A stretch of DNA of 64,000 bases from a virus. Both the position numbers and the translations under genes were made by a program. The notes under the pieces are model-generated. The model was not told where the DNA came from. It saw only the letters and a list, made by a program, of their open reading frames with translations, and searched no databases. The stretch is from positions 1-64,000 of the IMG/VR virus record IMGVR_UViG_3300046724_000480. One strand, given 5' to 3'. Shown piece by piece: positions 39,092-47,509 of this stretch; position 1 is the first letter of the stretch; each line of letters opens with the position of its first letter.

Positions 39092-39480
39092 ACTGGCCAG
39101 GGGTTCAGTTCTTCGATTCAAAGCAGTTCGATAGTCCGGACCTGCCTGGATCCGGCGAAGGGATGAAGTTTGGCTTCGTCAAGAAGCTGGACATTCTCAG
39201 GGATGAGTGCGGTTTCCCGTTGATCGTGGATTCGGGATTCCGCACGCCGGAGCATAACGCGGCCGTCGGCGGGGAAACCGGCTCCGCTCATCTGACCGGG
39301 GAAGCAGCCGACATTCGCTGTTTGGCCTCGAGGACGCGCTACGCGATTCTAGCGAACGCTTTTCGCCTGGGGTTCAAGCGGATTGGAATCGGTGACACTT
39401 TTATTCATTTGGACGATTCGACGACTCTCGATCAACAGGTGGTCTGGCTATACCCAACGGGCACGAAGAAAAAACTTTAG
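39088..39480 (+). CDS. M15-type peptidase endolysin
   Basis: GTG start. The motif SAHLTGEAAD gives H68 and D75, and FIHLD gives H107: the zinc ligands of the D-Ala-D-Ala carboxypeptidase (M15) / L-Ala-D-Glu peptidase group. 130 aa is the catalytic domain only, as in Ply500-like enzymes. Cleaves peptidoglycan peptides for lysis. Flanked by two membrane genes, making a lysis cassette. No signal peptide, so it needs a holin. Confidence 0.85.
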   Translation: MNWPGVQFFDSKQFDSPDLPGSGEGMKFGFVKKLDILRDECGFPLIVDSGFRTPEHNAAVGGETGSAHLTGEAADIRCLASRTRYAILANAFRLGFKRIGIGDTFIHLDDSTTLDQQVVWLYPTGTKKKL

Positions 39481-39488
39481 GAGGAATC

Positions 39489-39668
39489 ATGAAATCAATT
39501 TTCGCTTCGAAAACGTTCTGGCTGAACTTGCTCGGTGGTGCGATTTCCATTGGAGCGTCAGGAATAATTCCACCGAAGTATTCAATGCCGACAATGGCTG
39601 TTGCCAACATCGGTATGCGCTTACTCACCAATCAAGCGGCTTACGTCGTTCCTCCGGTCGGGAAATAA
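39489..39668 (+). CDS. Small membrane protein, 59 aa (holin candidate)
   Basis: ATG at 39489 after AGGAGG. A hydrophobic pair of segments (FWLNLLGGAISIGASGIIPP and MAVANIGMRLLTN) with Lys near the start; matches short phage holin-like proteins that follow a muramidase/peptidase. Ends before the terminator. With 38831-39091 one of the two is likely the holin. Confidence 0.7.
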   Translation: MKSIFASKTFWLNLLGGAISIGASGIIPPKYSMPTMAVANIGMRLLTNQAAYVVPPVGK

Positions 39669-39672
39669 AAAA

Positions 39673-39703
39673 CGGCCGGGATTCGCGGTCCCGGCCGGAT
39701 TTG
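39673..39703 (+). terminator. Rho-independent-type terminator after the lysis cassette
   Basis: Nine-bp stem CGGCCGGGA/TCCCGGCCG with a seven-base loop, then GATTTG. Moderate T content. Confidence 0.65.
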
Positions 39704-39743
39704 AGCAGAAAAGGGTAGAGGCTCCAGCGAGAGCAGCTACGGG

Positions 39744-41114
39744 TTGGAATATAACACAATGGCCTATAGTTACTCCACATTCGCCCAGGCAAAGACAGCG
39801 CTGGCAGAACGGCTCGGTGATCCGACAAAGCAGTTCACCAGCGACGCCGAGCTGGGGGCCTACATCAAAGAAGCCCTGCAGAGCTTCAATGCCCTTGCCA
39901 ACTTCTACCGGGAAGAGTTTGTCTTCAACTCGCAAGCGAATGTGACCTGGTATGACATGACCAACGTGACGCAGATGCCGGCAACGTTGCGCGCGCTTTC
40001 GGAAACCGATCAGACCCTTATCAGTTTGATCGAATATCACCTGTTGGAGCCCCAGACTCCCACCTATCCCCTGGCATGGACTGGTTCCCTCCAATTCAAC
40101 CTGACCGATATCCTCAACGCGATCCAGCAGGTGAGAGATGAAGTTCTGTCCGAAAGCCGATGCACGATCACCGAGAGCTTGATCGCCGCGGCCGCTGGCA
40201 GGACGTTTATGGTGCAAACCGTCATCGGACTCCGGCGTGTGGTCTGGATCCCGAATACCGGGCTCGGCTACAGCTTGAATACGCTGGTGCCATCCGACCT
40301 CTGGGCCCAGCAAGCATTTGAGTCCGACTTTGTACAGGCCGCACCGGGGATCCCGTTGACGTATCGGCTGTCGACGGAACCGCCCCTTGCCTTCGACGTC
40401 GACATTCAGCCGGCGGTACCGGGCCAGTACGACATCCTCACGGTCAATGCCGGTGCGGATCTGTCGACGCTGAGCGCCACGGTTTTGCCAATTCCCAACG
40501 ATTGGTGCTGGGTGGCAAAGTGGGGCGCGCTGTCACAACTGTTGGGCCGTGACAGCGTTGCCTCAGATCCCTACCGGGAAAAGTACTGCGACATGCGTTA
40601 CAAGGAAGGACTCGACGCCATGCGATCGGCGCCGGCACTCCTGGGCGCGCGTATCAACAACATTCCCGTTATCCCAGTATCGATGACGGCCGGTGATTCC
40701 TACGATGCCAACTGGCAGGGTGCCACGCCTGGGACGCCGACAAAACTCTACTATGCCGGCCTGAACATGATTGCGCTCGCTGCCCAGCCGACGTCGACGG
40801 GCTTCTCTGTTACCGCGAGTGTGGTGCGCAACATGGTGCTGCCGTCGCTGGATGCCGATTTTATCCAAGTCGGCCGTGACGATTTTTCGGCCGTTCTGGA
40901 TGAGGCTCAACACCTTGCCACCTTCAAGTGTGGCGGCGCCGAGTTCGCCGAGACGTTTCCGTTGCATGGAAACTTTCTGCGACGTTGCACGCTGTACAAC
41001 TCGAAGCTGTCTGCGCTGTCGCTGTACCTCGAGTTCCTGGACGGCCGCGGTCAGAGCGATGAACAACTCCATCCATCCTTTCAGGGACAGGATTCAACAA
41101 CGGTGAAGTCATGA
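39744..41114 (+). CDS. Virion structural protein, 456 aa
   Basis: ATG at 39759 (MAYSYSTFAQAKTALAER) is the likely start; TTG at 39744 is open but unsupported, and neither has a strong ribosome site. Helical N-terminus, beta-rich rest with RVVWIPNTGLGYSLNTLVPSDLWAQ. Its place after the lysis cassette and before tail genes points to a tail or connector component. Not recognised. Confidence 0.6.
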   Translation: MEYNTMAYSYSTFAQAKTALAERLGDPTKQFTSDAELGAYIKEALQSFNALANFYREEFVFNSQANVTWYDMTNVTQMPATLRALSETDQTLISLIEYHLLEPQTPTYPLAWTGSLQFNLTDILNAIQQVRDEVLSESRCTITESLIAAAAGRTFMVQTVIGLRRVVWIPNTGLGYSLNTLVPSDLWAQQAFESDFVQAAPGIPLTYRLSTEPPLAFDVDIQPAVPGQYDILTVNAGADLSTLSATVLPIPNDWCWVAKWGALSQLLGRDSVASDPYREKYCDMRYKEGLDAMRSAPALLGARINNIPVIPVSMTAGDSYDANWQGATPGTPTKLYYAGLNMIALAAQPTSTGFSVTASVVRNMVLPSLDADFIQVGRDDFSAVLDEAQHLATFKCGGAEFAETFPLHGNFLRRCTLYNSKLSALSLYLEFLDGRGQSDEQLHPSFQGQDSTTVKS

Positions 41115-41725
41115 AAAAGAAACTCGTCATTCTTTCGGTCATTCTCACGGCGCTGTTCTATTACACACTGCAGCCAACGAAAGCCAATTCCGCGGCGCGC
41201 GGCTGGTGCGAGTACGGCAATCAGACCGTGTCGACCGGCGGCCTGGCATCGACGACGAAAGTGCAGAAGTCCTTTCCTTCATGCACCGTTACGGTTTTTC
41301 TGGCTGGTACCGGTACGCCGGCGACGATCTTTTCCGACAATGCCGGTTCACCGACACCACTGGGTAATCCTTTCACGGCGCAATCGAACGGATCATGGCA
41401 GTTCTATGCCGCACAAGGTCTCTACGATGTGGTCCTGAGTGGGGGCGGTCTTCCGACATCATTCACGTTGTCAGGTGTGGGCCTGTTCGATTCCAATGCG
41501 ATCACGACGATCAACGCGACGACGTTGACCGTGACTGGCGTAACGACATTAGCGGCGACAACGCTGGATTCGCTCGCGTTCAATGGTGTTCTGTTTTCGG
41601 CATTGGGAACGCCCAACAACGGAACGATTAAGTACTGTACCAATTGCACGATCGCGGCGCCGTGCGCCAGCGGGGGTACCGGAGCGATCGCAAAGCGGCT
41701 GAACAACGGCTGGGTTTGTAACTGA
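41111..41725 (+). CDS. Secreted beta-rich protein, 204 aa
   Basis: Signal peptide MKKKLVILSVILTALFYY... with possible cleavage after KANSA. The middle (FLAGTGTPATIFSDNAGSP...GSWQFYAAQGLYDVVLSGGGLP) is a beta domain like those in surface and tail-collar proteins; Thr-rich TTLTVTGVTTLAATTL follows. Four C-terminal cysteines. It could be an exported adhesin-like protein, odd within a tail operon. ATGA overlap with the upstream gene. Confidence 0.65.
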   Translation: MKKKLVILSVILTALFYYTLQPTKANSAARGWCEYGNQTVSTGGLASTTKVQKSFPSCTVTVFLAGTGTPATIFSDNAGSPTPLGNPFTAQSNGSWQFYAAQGLYDVVLSGGGLPTSFTLSGVGLFDSNAITTINATTLTVTGVTTLAATTLDSLAFNGVLFSALGTPNNGTIKYCTNCTIAAPCASGGTGAIAKRLNNGWVCN

Positions 41726-41734
41726 GGAGGTTCT

Positions 41735-42169
41735 ATGCCCGATAAGAAGATGACCGCGGAAGAGGCCAAGGCCACAAAGCAGACGATCACGCATAAGAAA
41801 ATGACTCCCGAGGAAGCCAAAGGGAATGCGATGGAGAACAAGGCTACCGACCCGGACGAAGAGAAGATCGAACAGAAGCGCTTATCGCTGAAAATTCCGA
41901 CGCCGGATGACTACAAGACCGCGGCCTCGCGTCAGGCCCTTGGGCGCCTGAACATGAAGAACGATACCAAGCAGGATACCCCTGACGACATGCTGAAGCG
42001 CCAGGCGAACGAGAAACAGGCGAAGCCCTTCGCTTACAAGAAGGGCGGCCGGGTGAAAAAGGGCGGCTTGGCGTTGATTCATACAGGCGAAAGGGTTTTG
42101 ACAAAGTCCGCCGCGAAGAAATACGGCGGCGGAAACGCTCGCAAGATGGGCGCTGCGAAAAAGTGTTAA
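41735..42169 (+). CDS. Lys-rich small virion-type protein, 144 aa
   Basis: Hydrophilic helical protein with repeated KMT(A/P)EEAK and a C-terminal KKGGRVKKGGLALIHTGERVL segment, then Lys/Gly-rich tail. The KKGGxVKKxGxALVHxGE pattern occurs in short phage proteins near capsid or tail genes. Unknown function. Confidence 0.65.
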   Translation: MPDKKMTAEEAKATKQTITHKKMTPEEAKGNAMENKATDPDEEKIEQKRLSLKIPTPDDYKTAASRQALGRLNMKNDTKQDTPDDMLKRQANEKQAKPFAYKKGGRVKKGGLALIHTGERVLTKSAAKKYGGGNARKMGAAKKC

Positions 42170-42179
42170 GGAATCGACC

Positions 42180-42377
42180 ATGAACGATCAATACGCAAAC
42201 GGAGAAGGAGACACCATGCAGAAGAATGGAGTGAGCGCCGATATTCAAGGCCCCAGCAGCAAGGACAGTTTAGGCGTGAAAATGAATCTGAAGCCGATCA
42301 AAACTCCCGGCAGCCGCGGAATCACGCGAAAGAGGGGACTGCCGAAGCGTTCGATGGGAATGAACTACAAGAAATAG
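42180..42377 (+). CDS. Basic small protein, 65 aa
   Basis: Two plausible starts: 42180 (AAGGA upstream) and 42216 (MQKNGVSADIQ) with the stronger GAAGGAG site; the latter may be the true one. C-terminus very basic (RGITRKRGLPKRSM). Unknown. Confidence 0.6.
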   Translation: MNDQYANGEGDTMQKNGVSADIQGPSSKDSLGVKMNLKPIKTPGSRGITRKRGLPKRSMGMNYKK

Positions 42378-42386
42378 GAGACCGAC

Positions 42387-42791
42387 ATGCCCGTACAGGT
42401 CAACAACGATCTAGTTATTGCCCAACCGCAGGATGTTCCATTCAACGCTGGTGATTATACGGCGTCGTCTGGAACATGGACTGTCACCAGCGGCCAAGTC
42501 ACTACGAACAACCTGATTAAGATCGGGAACAATGTCTATATCTGGAGCCTGAATATCAACGGTGGCAGTCTCAGCGGTACGCCAGCACAAGCAAAGATCG
42601 CGCTGCCGTTCGGGCTGGTTGCCGCCAAACGGGTCGATACGAATTTCTACGGTACTCCACAGGGATTGGCTACTCAATCCCTGATTGCGGCAATTGTTGC
42701 TGCAACATCCCAGTTACTGCTTTTGCCGTACTCGGTGCTTTGGACCTCTGGTGCAATGAATATCGAAGGCCAGATCGTCTTCTGGACGTAA
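42387..42791 (+). CDS. Beta-rich tail-associated protein, 134 aa
   Basis: Starts MPVQVNNDLVIAQPQDVPFNAGDYTASSG; strongly beta (WTVTSGQVTTNNLIKIGNNVYIWSLNINGGSLSG). The pattern resembles repeated phage fibre or chaperone-like head proteins. AGGAG site. Not recognised. Confidence 0.6.
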   Translation: MPVQVNNDLVIAQPQDVPFNAGDYTASSGTWTVTSGQVTTNNLIKIGNNVYIWSLNINGGSLSGTPAQAKIALPFGLVAAKRVDTNFYGTPQGLATQSLIAAIVAATSQLLLLPYSVLWTSGAMNIEGQIVFWT

Positions 42792-42799
42792 TGTGAACA

Positions 42800-43990
42800 A
42801 TGGGATTCCAACGGCCGGAAGGCGGATGGAGATACAACTTCGGTGGAATGAAAACAAACACGGCGGCCGACGAGATGCCGCCGACGAAGTACCCGTACGC
42901 TCGCAATGTCCGGTACGTGAAATCGCTCCAGACTCGGCCAGGCTACGCGCTCCTGTTTGATACCAACCCGACTCCGACGGGATGTTCGTCACTCTTGCTT
43001 ACCGACGAGGCCGTGACGAGCCCCACCGCTGTTTGGGATGTTCTGGCTTATGCTCCTGAGATTCCGCTTCTTTTGACGATAGGAAATACGGGCACTACGG
43101 AAAGATCCGCGACGTCGATCGACGGCGTTACGTGGACAGGGCACAGCTTGGGAATTTTGGGAATGACGGCTGTCGGTATGTGCTGGTCCCCAGATCTGAT
43201 GATCTTCTGTGCTGTTGGTTCCCGCAATGGTGGAGGAACAGCCAACGTGATGACATCGGCCAACGGTTCAGCATGGACACAGCAAACGACGGCTCCAAAT
43301 TTCGATTGGACCTCAGTTTGTTGGTCCCATGAACAGAGCCAGTTTGTTGCCGTCGGAAGCGACCAGTCCGGGTCCGGACTACCCCTTGCGATGACGTCTC
43401 CAGATGGAGTCACTTGGACGCTCCAGACGTTTCCGGGTAACTTCAATCAGCTGCCCAATGCGGTTATCTGGGTTTCCGCACTGAATCTGTTCATTTCGGT
43501 TGGGACAGATCCCAGTTTGAATCAGCCCGTTGTTACTTCTCCCGATGGCGTCGTCTGGACTCAACGGACCGCCGTCAGCGATAACGAATGGCATGCTCTG
43601 GCATATTCGCCAACGCTCGGACTGATTGTCGCCGTCGGTGGACTTGGTTCCGGCGTCGACAATCGGACAATGCACTCCTCCGACGGAATGTCATGGACGC
43701 TCGGAACTATCCCGGTATTTCCATCGGGAGCTGGACTCTATAACGGAGTGGCCTGGTCTACGTCTCTGGGACTGTTTCTGGCAGCGGGTCCGGGTAGTAG
43801 TGCCGGAGGCTTTAACGGTACGTTTGCTCATTCCAGCGACGGAATTCTTTTCGTAGAAGATGCGCCGCCTTTGAACGTAAATAATCTCAATTCGATTGTA
43901 TCTTTCGAGTCGTCATCGGCGTTTGTGTCAACTGGTTCCCACGCAGATAGCAACGGTGCACAGGTTTTCATAACCTGTGCGGATACTTAA
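42800..43990 (+). CDS. Asp-box beta-propeller protein, 396 aa
   Basis: After a short N-terminus (GFQRPEGGWRYNFGGMKTN), at least five Asp-box-like turns S-x-D/N-G-x-x-W-T occur: TSIDGVTWT, TSANGSAWT, TSPDGVTWT, TSPDGVVWT, SSDGMSWT. Such turns mark blades of six- or seven-bladed propellers as in BNR/sialidase-type proteins, here probably without catalysis. A tail hub, nozzle or receptor-binding protein is likely. Shares its N-terminal pattern with the next gene's context. Confidence 0.75.
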   Translation: MGFQRPEGGWRYNFGGMKTNTAADEMPPTKYPYARNVRYVKSLQTRPGYALLFDTNPTPTGCSSLLLTDEAVTSPTAVWDVLAYAPEIPLLLTIGNTGTTERSATSIDGVTWTGHSLGILGMTAVGMCWSPDLMIFCAVGSRNGGGTANVMTSANGSAWTQQTTAPNFDWTSVCWSHEQSQFVAVGSDQSGSGLPLAMTSPDGVTWTLQTFPGNFNQLPNAVIWVSALNLFISVGTDPSLNQPVVTSPDGVVWTQRTAVSDNEWHALAYSPTLGLIVAVGGLGSGVDNRTMHSSDGMSWTLGTIPVFPSGAGLYNGVAWSTSLGLFLAAGPGSSAGGFNGTFAHSSDGILFVEDAPPLNVNNLNSIVSFESSSAFVSTGSHADSNGAQVFITCADT

Positions 43991-46900
43991 ATGGCAGCGA
44001 TTACAGACATTCGGGCTTACTCCACCCTCGAGACCGACAACTTCCCGGTTCTCCTAGTGAGAGATTCGTCCAACCGGATCTTCGTCGACAGCGGACAGGT
44101 TGGCACGCTCAGCGGCACTTCGCAGGGCGCGTGCATGATTCCGTATCGGCCGAATGCGTCTCCCCAAGCCTGGATGTACGTTGCCGGCGCCGAGGATTAC
44201 AAGAAGTACTCCGCTCCGGACATCGTGACGCAGGGTGTCATCGAACAAGAAGTGGGAATCGAGGAGCAACATGATGCGCCTGGCGCTTGTCCGAATGATT
44301 TTGAGTTCACCAGTTATTCTGGTCCCGCGGTCGTCTGGGTAGCCGGCGGAACAGCCAGCGGCCTTGCCGACACCGTTCGTTACTCCGATACCGCAGGAAC
44401 CATCCTTGCCGATCCGGCCGAACAAGGCGTCACCGATATCAAGGCCAGTGTTCAGGTCAGCACGCTCGACGGCCTTCAGATCGGAATGGCCACGCATTTC
44501 AGTACCGGTGAAGATACCGCCGTGACGGAGATCTATCCGGAAATCAACGGCGGCGCGCCGATTGCGATCGAATCGATCTTCTATCTCTCCGGCGGCGCCA
44601 CCGGGCAGTGTGTCATCGTTCCCATACAAAGCCCGGTTTCCAACGCGTTTCAGATATCCGGCACGGCGCCTTCTCCTTACTCGACCAGTCCACTTGCAGC
44701 ATTGGTGCGCGGCTCGATTGTGGAACTCAGTGGCGGCGTCGGTACCGAGTTCGTCTTCGTTCTCAGTGTGACGGTGGGTCCGGATGGAACTGTCTGTTTC
44801 GAAGCGGACACAGTCAAGGCCTTCGTCGCCGGCGACACAATCACCGGAGTTCCGGCTTTCGGATGCCAGGGGATATCGCCAGCATCTACCGGAGCGACAA
44901 TCACGACCGCAGATATCACGTACCTTCAGACTGGCGCCGGCATCGGTACTGTTTCGGTTTCACCGTTTGTCACGAGCCCATTCAACGTTGTTTCGTCAGA
45001 TGGAAGCGCGGTGACGCAGCAGTACGACTATGTCGGCTTTTCCGTCAATATCAGCGATCTTGAACGTCTCGTGGCGGTGACGTTCATTTTCAACACGAAT
45101 CCGACGATCAACTTCACCGACGACGGTTTTTATTACCAGGCTGACGCTTCGCAATTGATCGCTCACCCGCCTGTACAGACTCAGGTCGACGCGCTGTTTG
45201 CTAAGTTCAATGAAGGATTGATCACTCTCGCGCAACTGACGGCCCAGGTCAACGCGCTGTCGATTCTGCCGTCAAGCCAGTACACAACGCTTCTGGTACC
45301 GATCACGTCGCTCAAACGGTTCGGAAGCAACATCGGATTGACACTGTCGGACTGCAATGGCTTCCGGATGCAGATCGAAACCACAGGAACGATCAATGTT
45401 CGATTCGGTCCGAATACGATCGGAATCGGCGATCAGCCGGATATCGGTCCGACCGGCTCCCCTTACTTCTATCGGATGCGTACTCGCAGCAGCTTGACCG
45501 GTGCGGCGTCGAATCCTTCGCCGGCCACACGCTACGGCATCACTTCGCGACGTCAATCTGTCCATTTGTCCATGCAGGACACTGTTCTCGATACTCAGGC
45601 CGATACCTGGGACATCTTCCGCATGGGGGGTGCGGTCAACACGTTCCGCTATATCGGCAGCACGCAAAACACTGGCGGTCTCGACACGTTCACCGACAAC
45701 TATTTCGACACCGCGGCGCTGGGTGGATCCGTCATCGAATTCGACAATTTCCAGCCGTGGCCTACGATCGATCTGCCATACAACGTCACGGCCGGCGGTG
45801 GTGGTGGAATCACGATCACGATCGAAGTCATCGGTACCGTCGTGTTGGTGATTTATTCGTCGGCTTCGGTGTTCACCGATCCGGCACCGGCAACAATTCT
45901 GCGATGGCTGCCTGGCACACTGATGACGCTCGACAACCTCAATGCGTATACGCTATGGAATCGGCCGACAGCGGTGACGCTGACGTCGCCGCCGGCAGCA
46001 CACTATTTCGCGTATATGTTCCGGCTTCTCGAGAACGCCGGCACAGCGACTCCTCAGACGCTGACGATTAAAGAGCCGATCGTTGCGAATCAGGATCTTC
46101 CTTATCTGTGGGGCCCAGACGCGGAGGGAACTGTGTTCGGCGCCGGCGATCCGTTCCGGCCTGGAAACGTGTACTTCTGCAAATCCTTCAATCCGGACTC
46201 GGCGCCGGACAAGTTCAATCAGGAGCTCACCAATCCTTCTGAACCGCTGATGGGTGGTGAAGTCATCAACGGTCTGGCCTTGGTCTCGAGCACCAAACGG
46301 TGGTGGGCGCTGTACCCGAATTTCGGATCCGGCAATCGGTACCAGGCCGTGGAGGCGCCGGTCCCTCGAGGATTGGTGGCGCCGTACGCGCACGCAACAG
46401 ACGGGGTGGTGGTTTACTTCTGGGCAAAAGACGGAATCTGGACCACGCAAGGGCAGAACCTCACCGATGAGGATCTGCACAATATCTTCCCGCATGAAGG
46501 CGTTATCGGCCGCGATTACACCTACGGCGGTCTGACTGTGCACGCTCCGGATTACAAATACGCGTCGTTGTTCCGGCTTTGCTTCAAGAACAACTATCTC
46601 TACGCGGACTATCGAGACTCCGAAGGTCTCCCGCGCACGCTGGTTTGCGACCTTCGCGATCGCGCGAACCCGGCCTGGTCGGTCGATGAGTATGCGGATC
46701 CGATCGGCGTTCACTACAACGTCGAGCAACAGGCCGGCACGCTGCTATCGACCGGATCGATCTACGACGCATTGGTGATGGGCGACGACAACGGGCTGGT
46801 TCACGTTCAAGAAGATCTGGTCAACGACCGTGACGTTCCAATCGCTGGGGCCGTGGCGACATTCGAATGGAACGGCGGTGACGTCCGCTCCAATGAGCTC

Positions 46901-47509
46901 TACAACGACGAATTCATCGACCTGATTCCGGCGGCCGTCAACGGTGTCAACGCCACGATTCTCGAGGGGGGATCGTCCGTTCAGCCGGTATTTGTCATTC
47001 CAACGGCCGCGACACGGCAGCACACGAATGTTCCCATCGGGCTCGAGCTGAGCTACATGGGAGTACTCCTGGATTGGATCGATGACTTCACACAGCAAAG
47101 TGTCCCGACGTTGCTTCGGTCCTGGCAGCCGATGTTCCAGTCGGTACCGGTGTCGCTCAATCTCTGGAAGAACCAGGGCACGACATTCGGAATGATGGGC
47201 TACAAGCACATCTGGCAAATCCTGTTCGCGTATAAGTCCACGGCGCCGGTCACGCTGACGATTACCGTCTACGATGGAACATCGCCGGCCGTGATCACGC
47301 TGCCATCGACGGCCGGCGCATATCAGAAAACTTTGTTCAAGCCGACGTTCAACAAAGGGATGCTGTACTTCATCACCGCCGATTGCGCGGACGCGGAATG
47401 GCAGCCGTATTTGAGCGATTCGGAATTCTACGTCGGACAGTGGGGCCGGGCCGAAGGCTACAGAATCATCCGGGATATTGAAGCCGCAGTCGGCGTTGGT
47501 GAAGGATGA
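43991..47509 (+). CDS. Large tail protein, 1172 aa (nozzle/hub candidate)
   Basis: Starts one base after the preceding stop. Thr/Gly/Val-rich beta structure throughout with a propeller-like half: DGVVVYFWAKDGIWTTQG, HNIFPHEGV and YASLFRLCFKNNYLYADYRDSEGLPRTLVCDLRDRANPAWSVDEY, reminiscent of the beta-propeller nozzle proteins of short-tailed phages (T7 gp12-like). Not a tape measure: no long coiled coil. It is the largest gene and would form the tail tip or a long tubular hub. Confidence 0.7.
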   Translation: MAAITDIRAYSTLETDNFPVLLVRDSSNRIFVDSGQVGTLSGTSQGACMIPYRPNASPQAWMYVAGAEDYKKYSAPDIVTQGVIEQEVGIEEQHDAPGACPNDFEFTSYSGPAVVWVAGGTASGLADTVRYSDTAGTILADPAEQGVTDIKASVQVSTLDGLQIGMATHFSTGEDTAVTEIYPEINGGAPIAIESIFYLSGGATGQCVIVPIQSPVSNAFQISGTAPSPYSTSPLAALVRGSIVELSGGVGTEFVFVLSVTVGPDGTVCFEADTVKAFVAGDTITGVPAFGCQGISPASTGATITTADITYLQTGAGIGTVSVSPFVTSPFNVVSSDGSAVTQQYDYVGFSVNISDLERLVAVTFIFNTNPTINFTDDGFYYQADASQLIAHPPVQTQVDALFAKFNEGLITLAQLTAQVNALSILPSSQYTTLLVPITSLKRFGSNIGLTLSDCNGFRMQIETTGTINVRFGPNTIGIGDQPDIGPTGSPYFYRMRTRSSLTGAASNPSPATRYGITSRRQSVHLSMQDTVLDTQADTWDIFRMGGAVNTFRYIGSTQNTGGLDTFTDNYFDTAALGGSVIEFDNFQPWPTIDLPYNVTAGGGGGITITIEVIGTVVLVIYSSASVFTDPAPATILRWLPGTLMTLDNLNAYTLWNRPTAVTLTSPPAAHYFAYMFRLLENAGTATPQTLTIKEPIVANQDLPYLWGPDAEGTVFGAGDPFRPGNVYFCKSFNPDSAPDKFNQELTNPSEPLMGGEVINGLALVSSTKRWWALYPNFGSGNRYQAVEAPVPRGLVAPYAHATDGVVVYFWAKDGIWTTQGQNLTDEDLHNIFPHEGVIGRDYTYGGLTVHAPDYKYASLFRLCFKNNYLYADYRDSEGLPRTLVCDLRDRANPAWSVDEYADPIGVHYNVEQQAGTLLSTGSIYDALVMGDDNGLVHVQEDLVNDRDVPIAGAVATFEWNGGDVRSNELYNDEFIDLIPAAVNGVNATILEGGSSVQPVFVIPTAATRQHTNVPIGLELSYMGVLLDWIDDFTQQSVPTLLRSWQPMFQSVPVSLNLWKNQGTTFGMMGYKHIWQILFAYKSTAPVTLTITVYDGTSPAVITLPSTAGAYQKTLFKPTFNKGMLYFITADCADAEWQPYLSDSEFYVGQWGRAEGYRIIRDIEAAVGVGEG

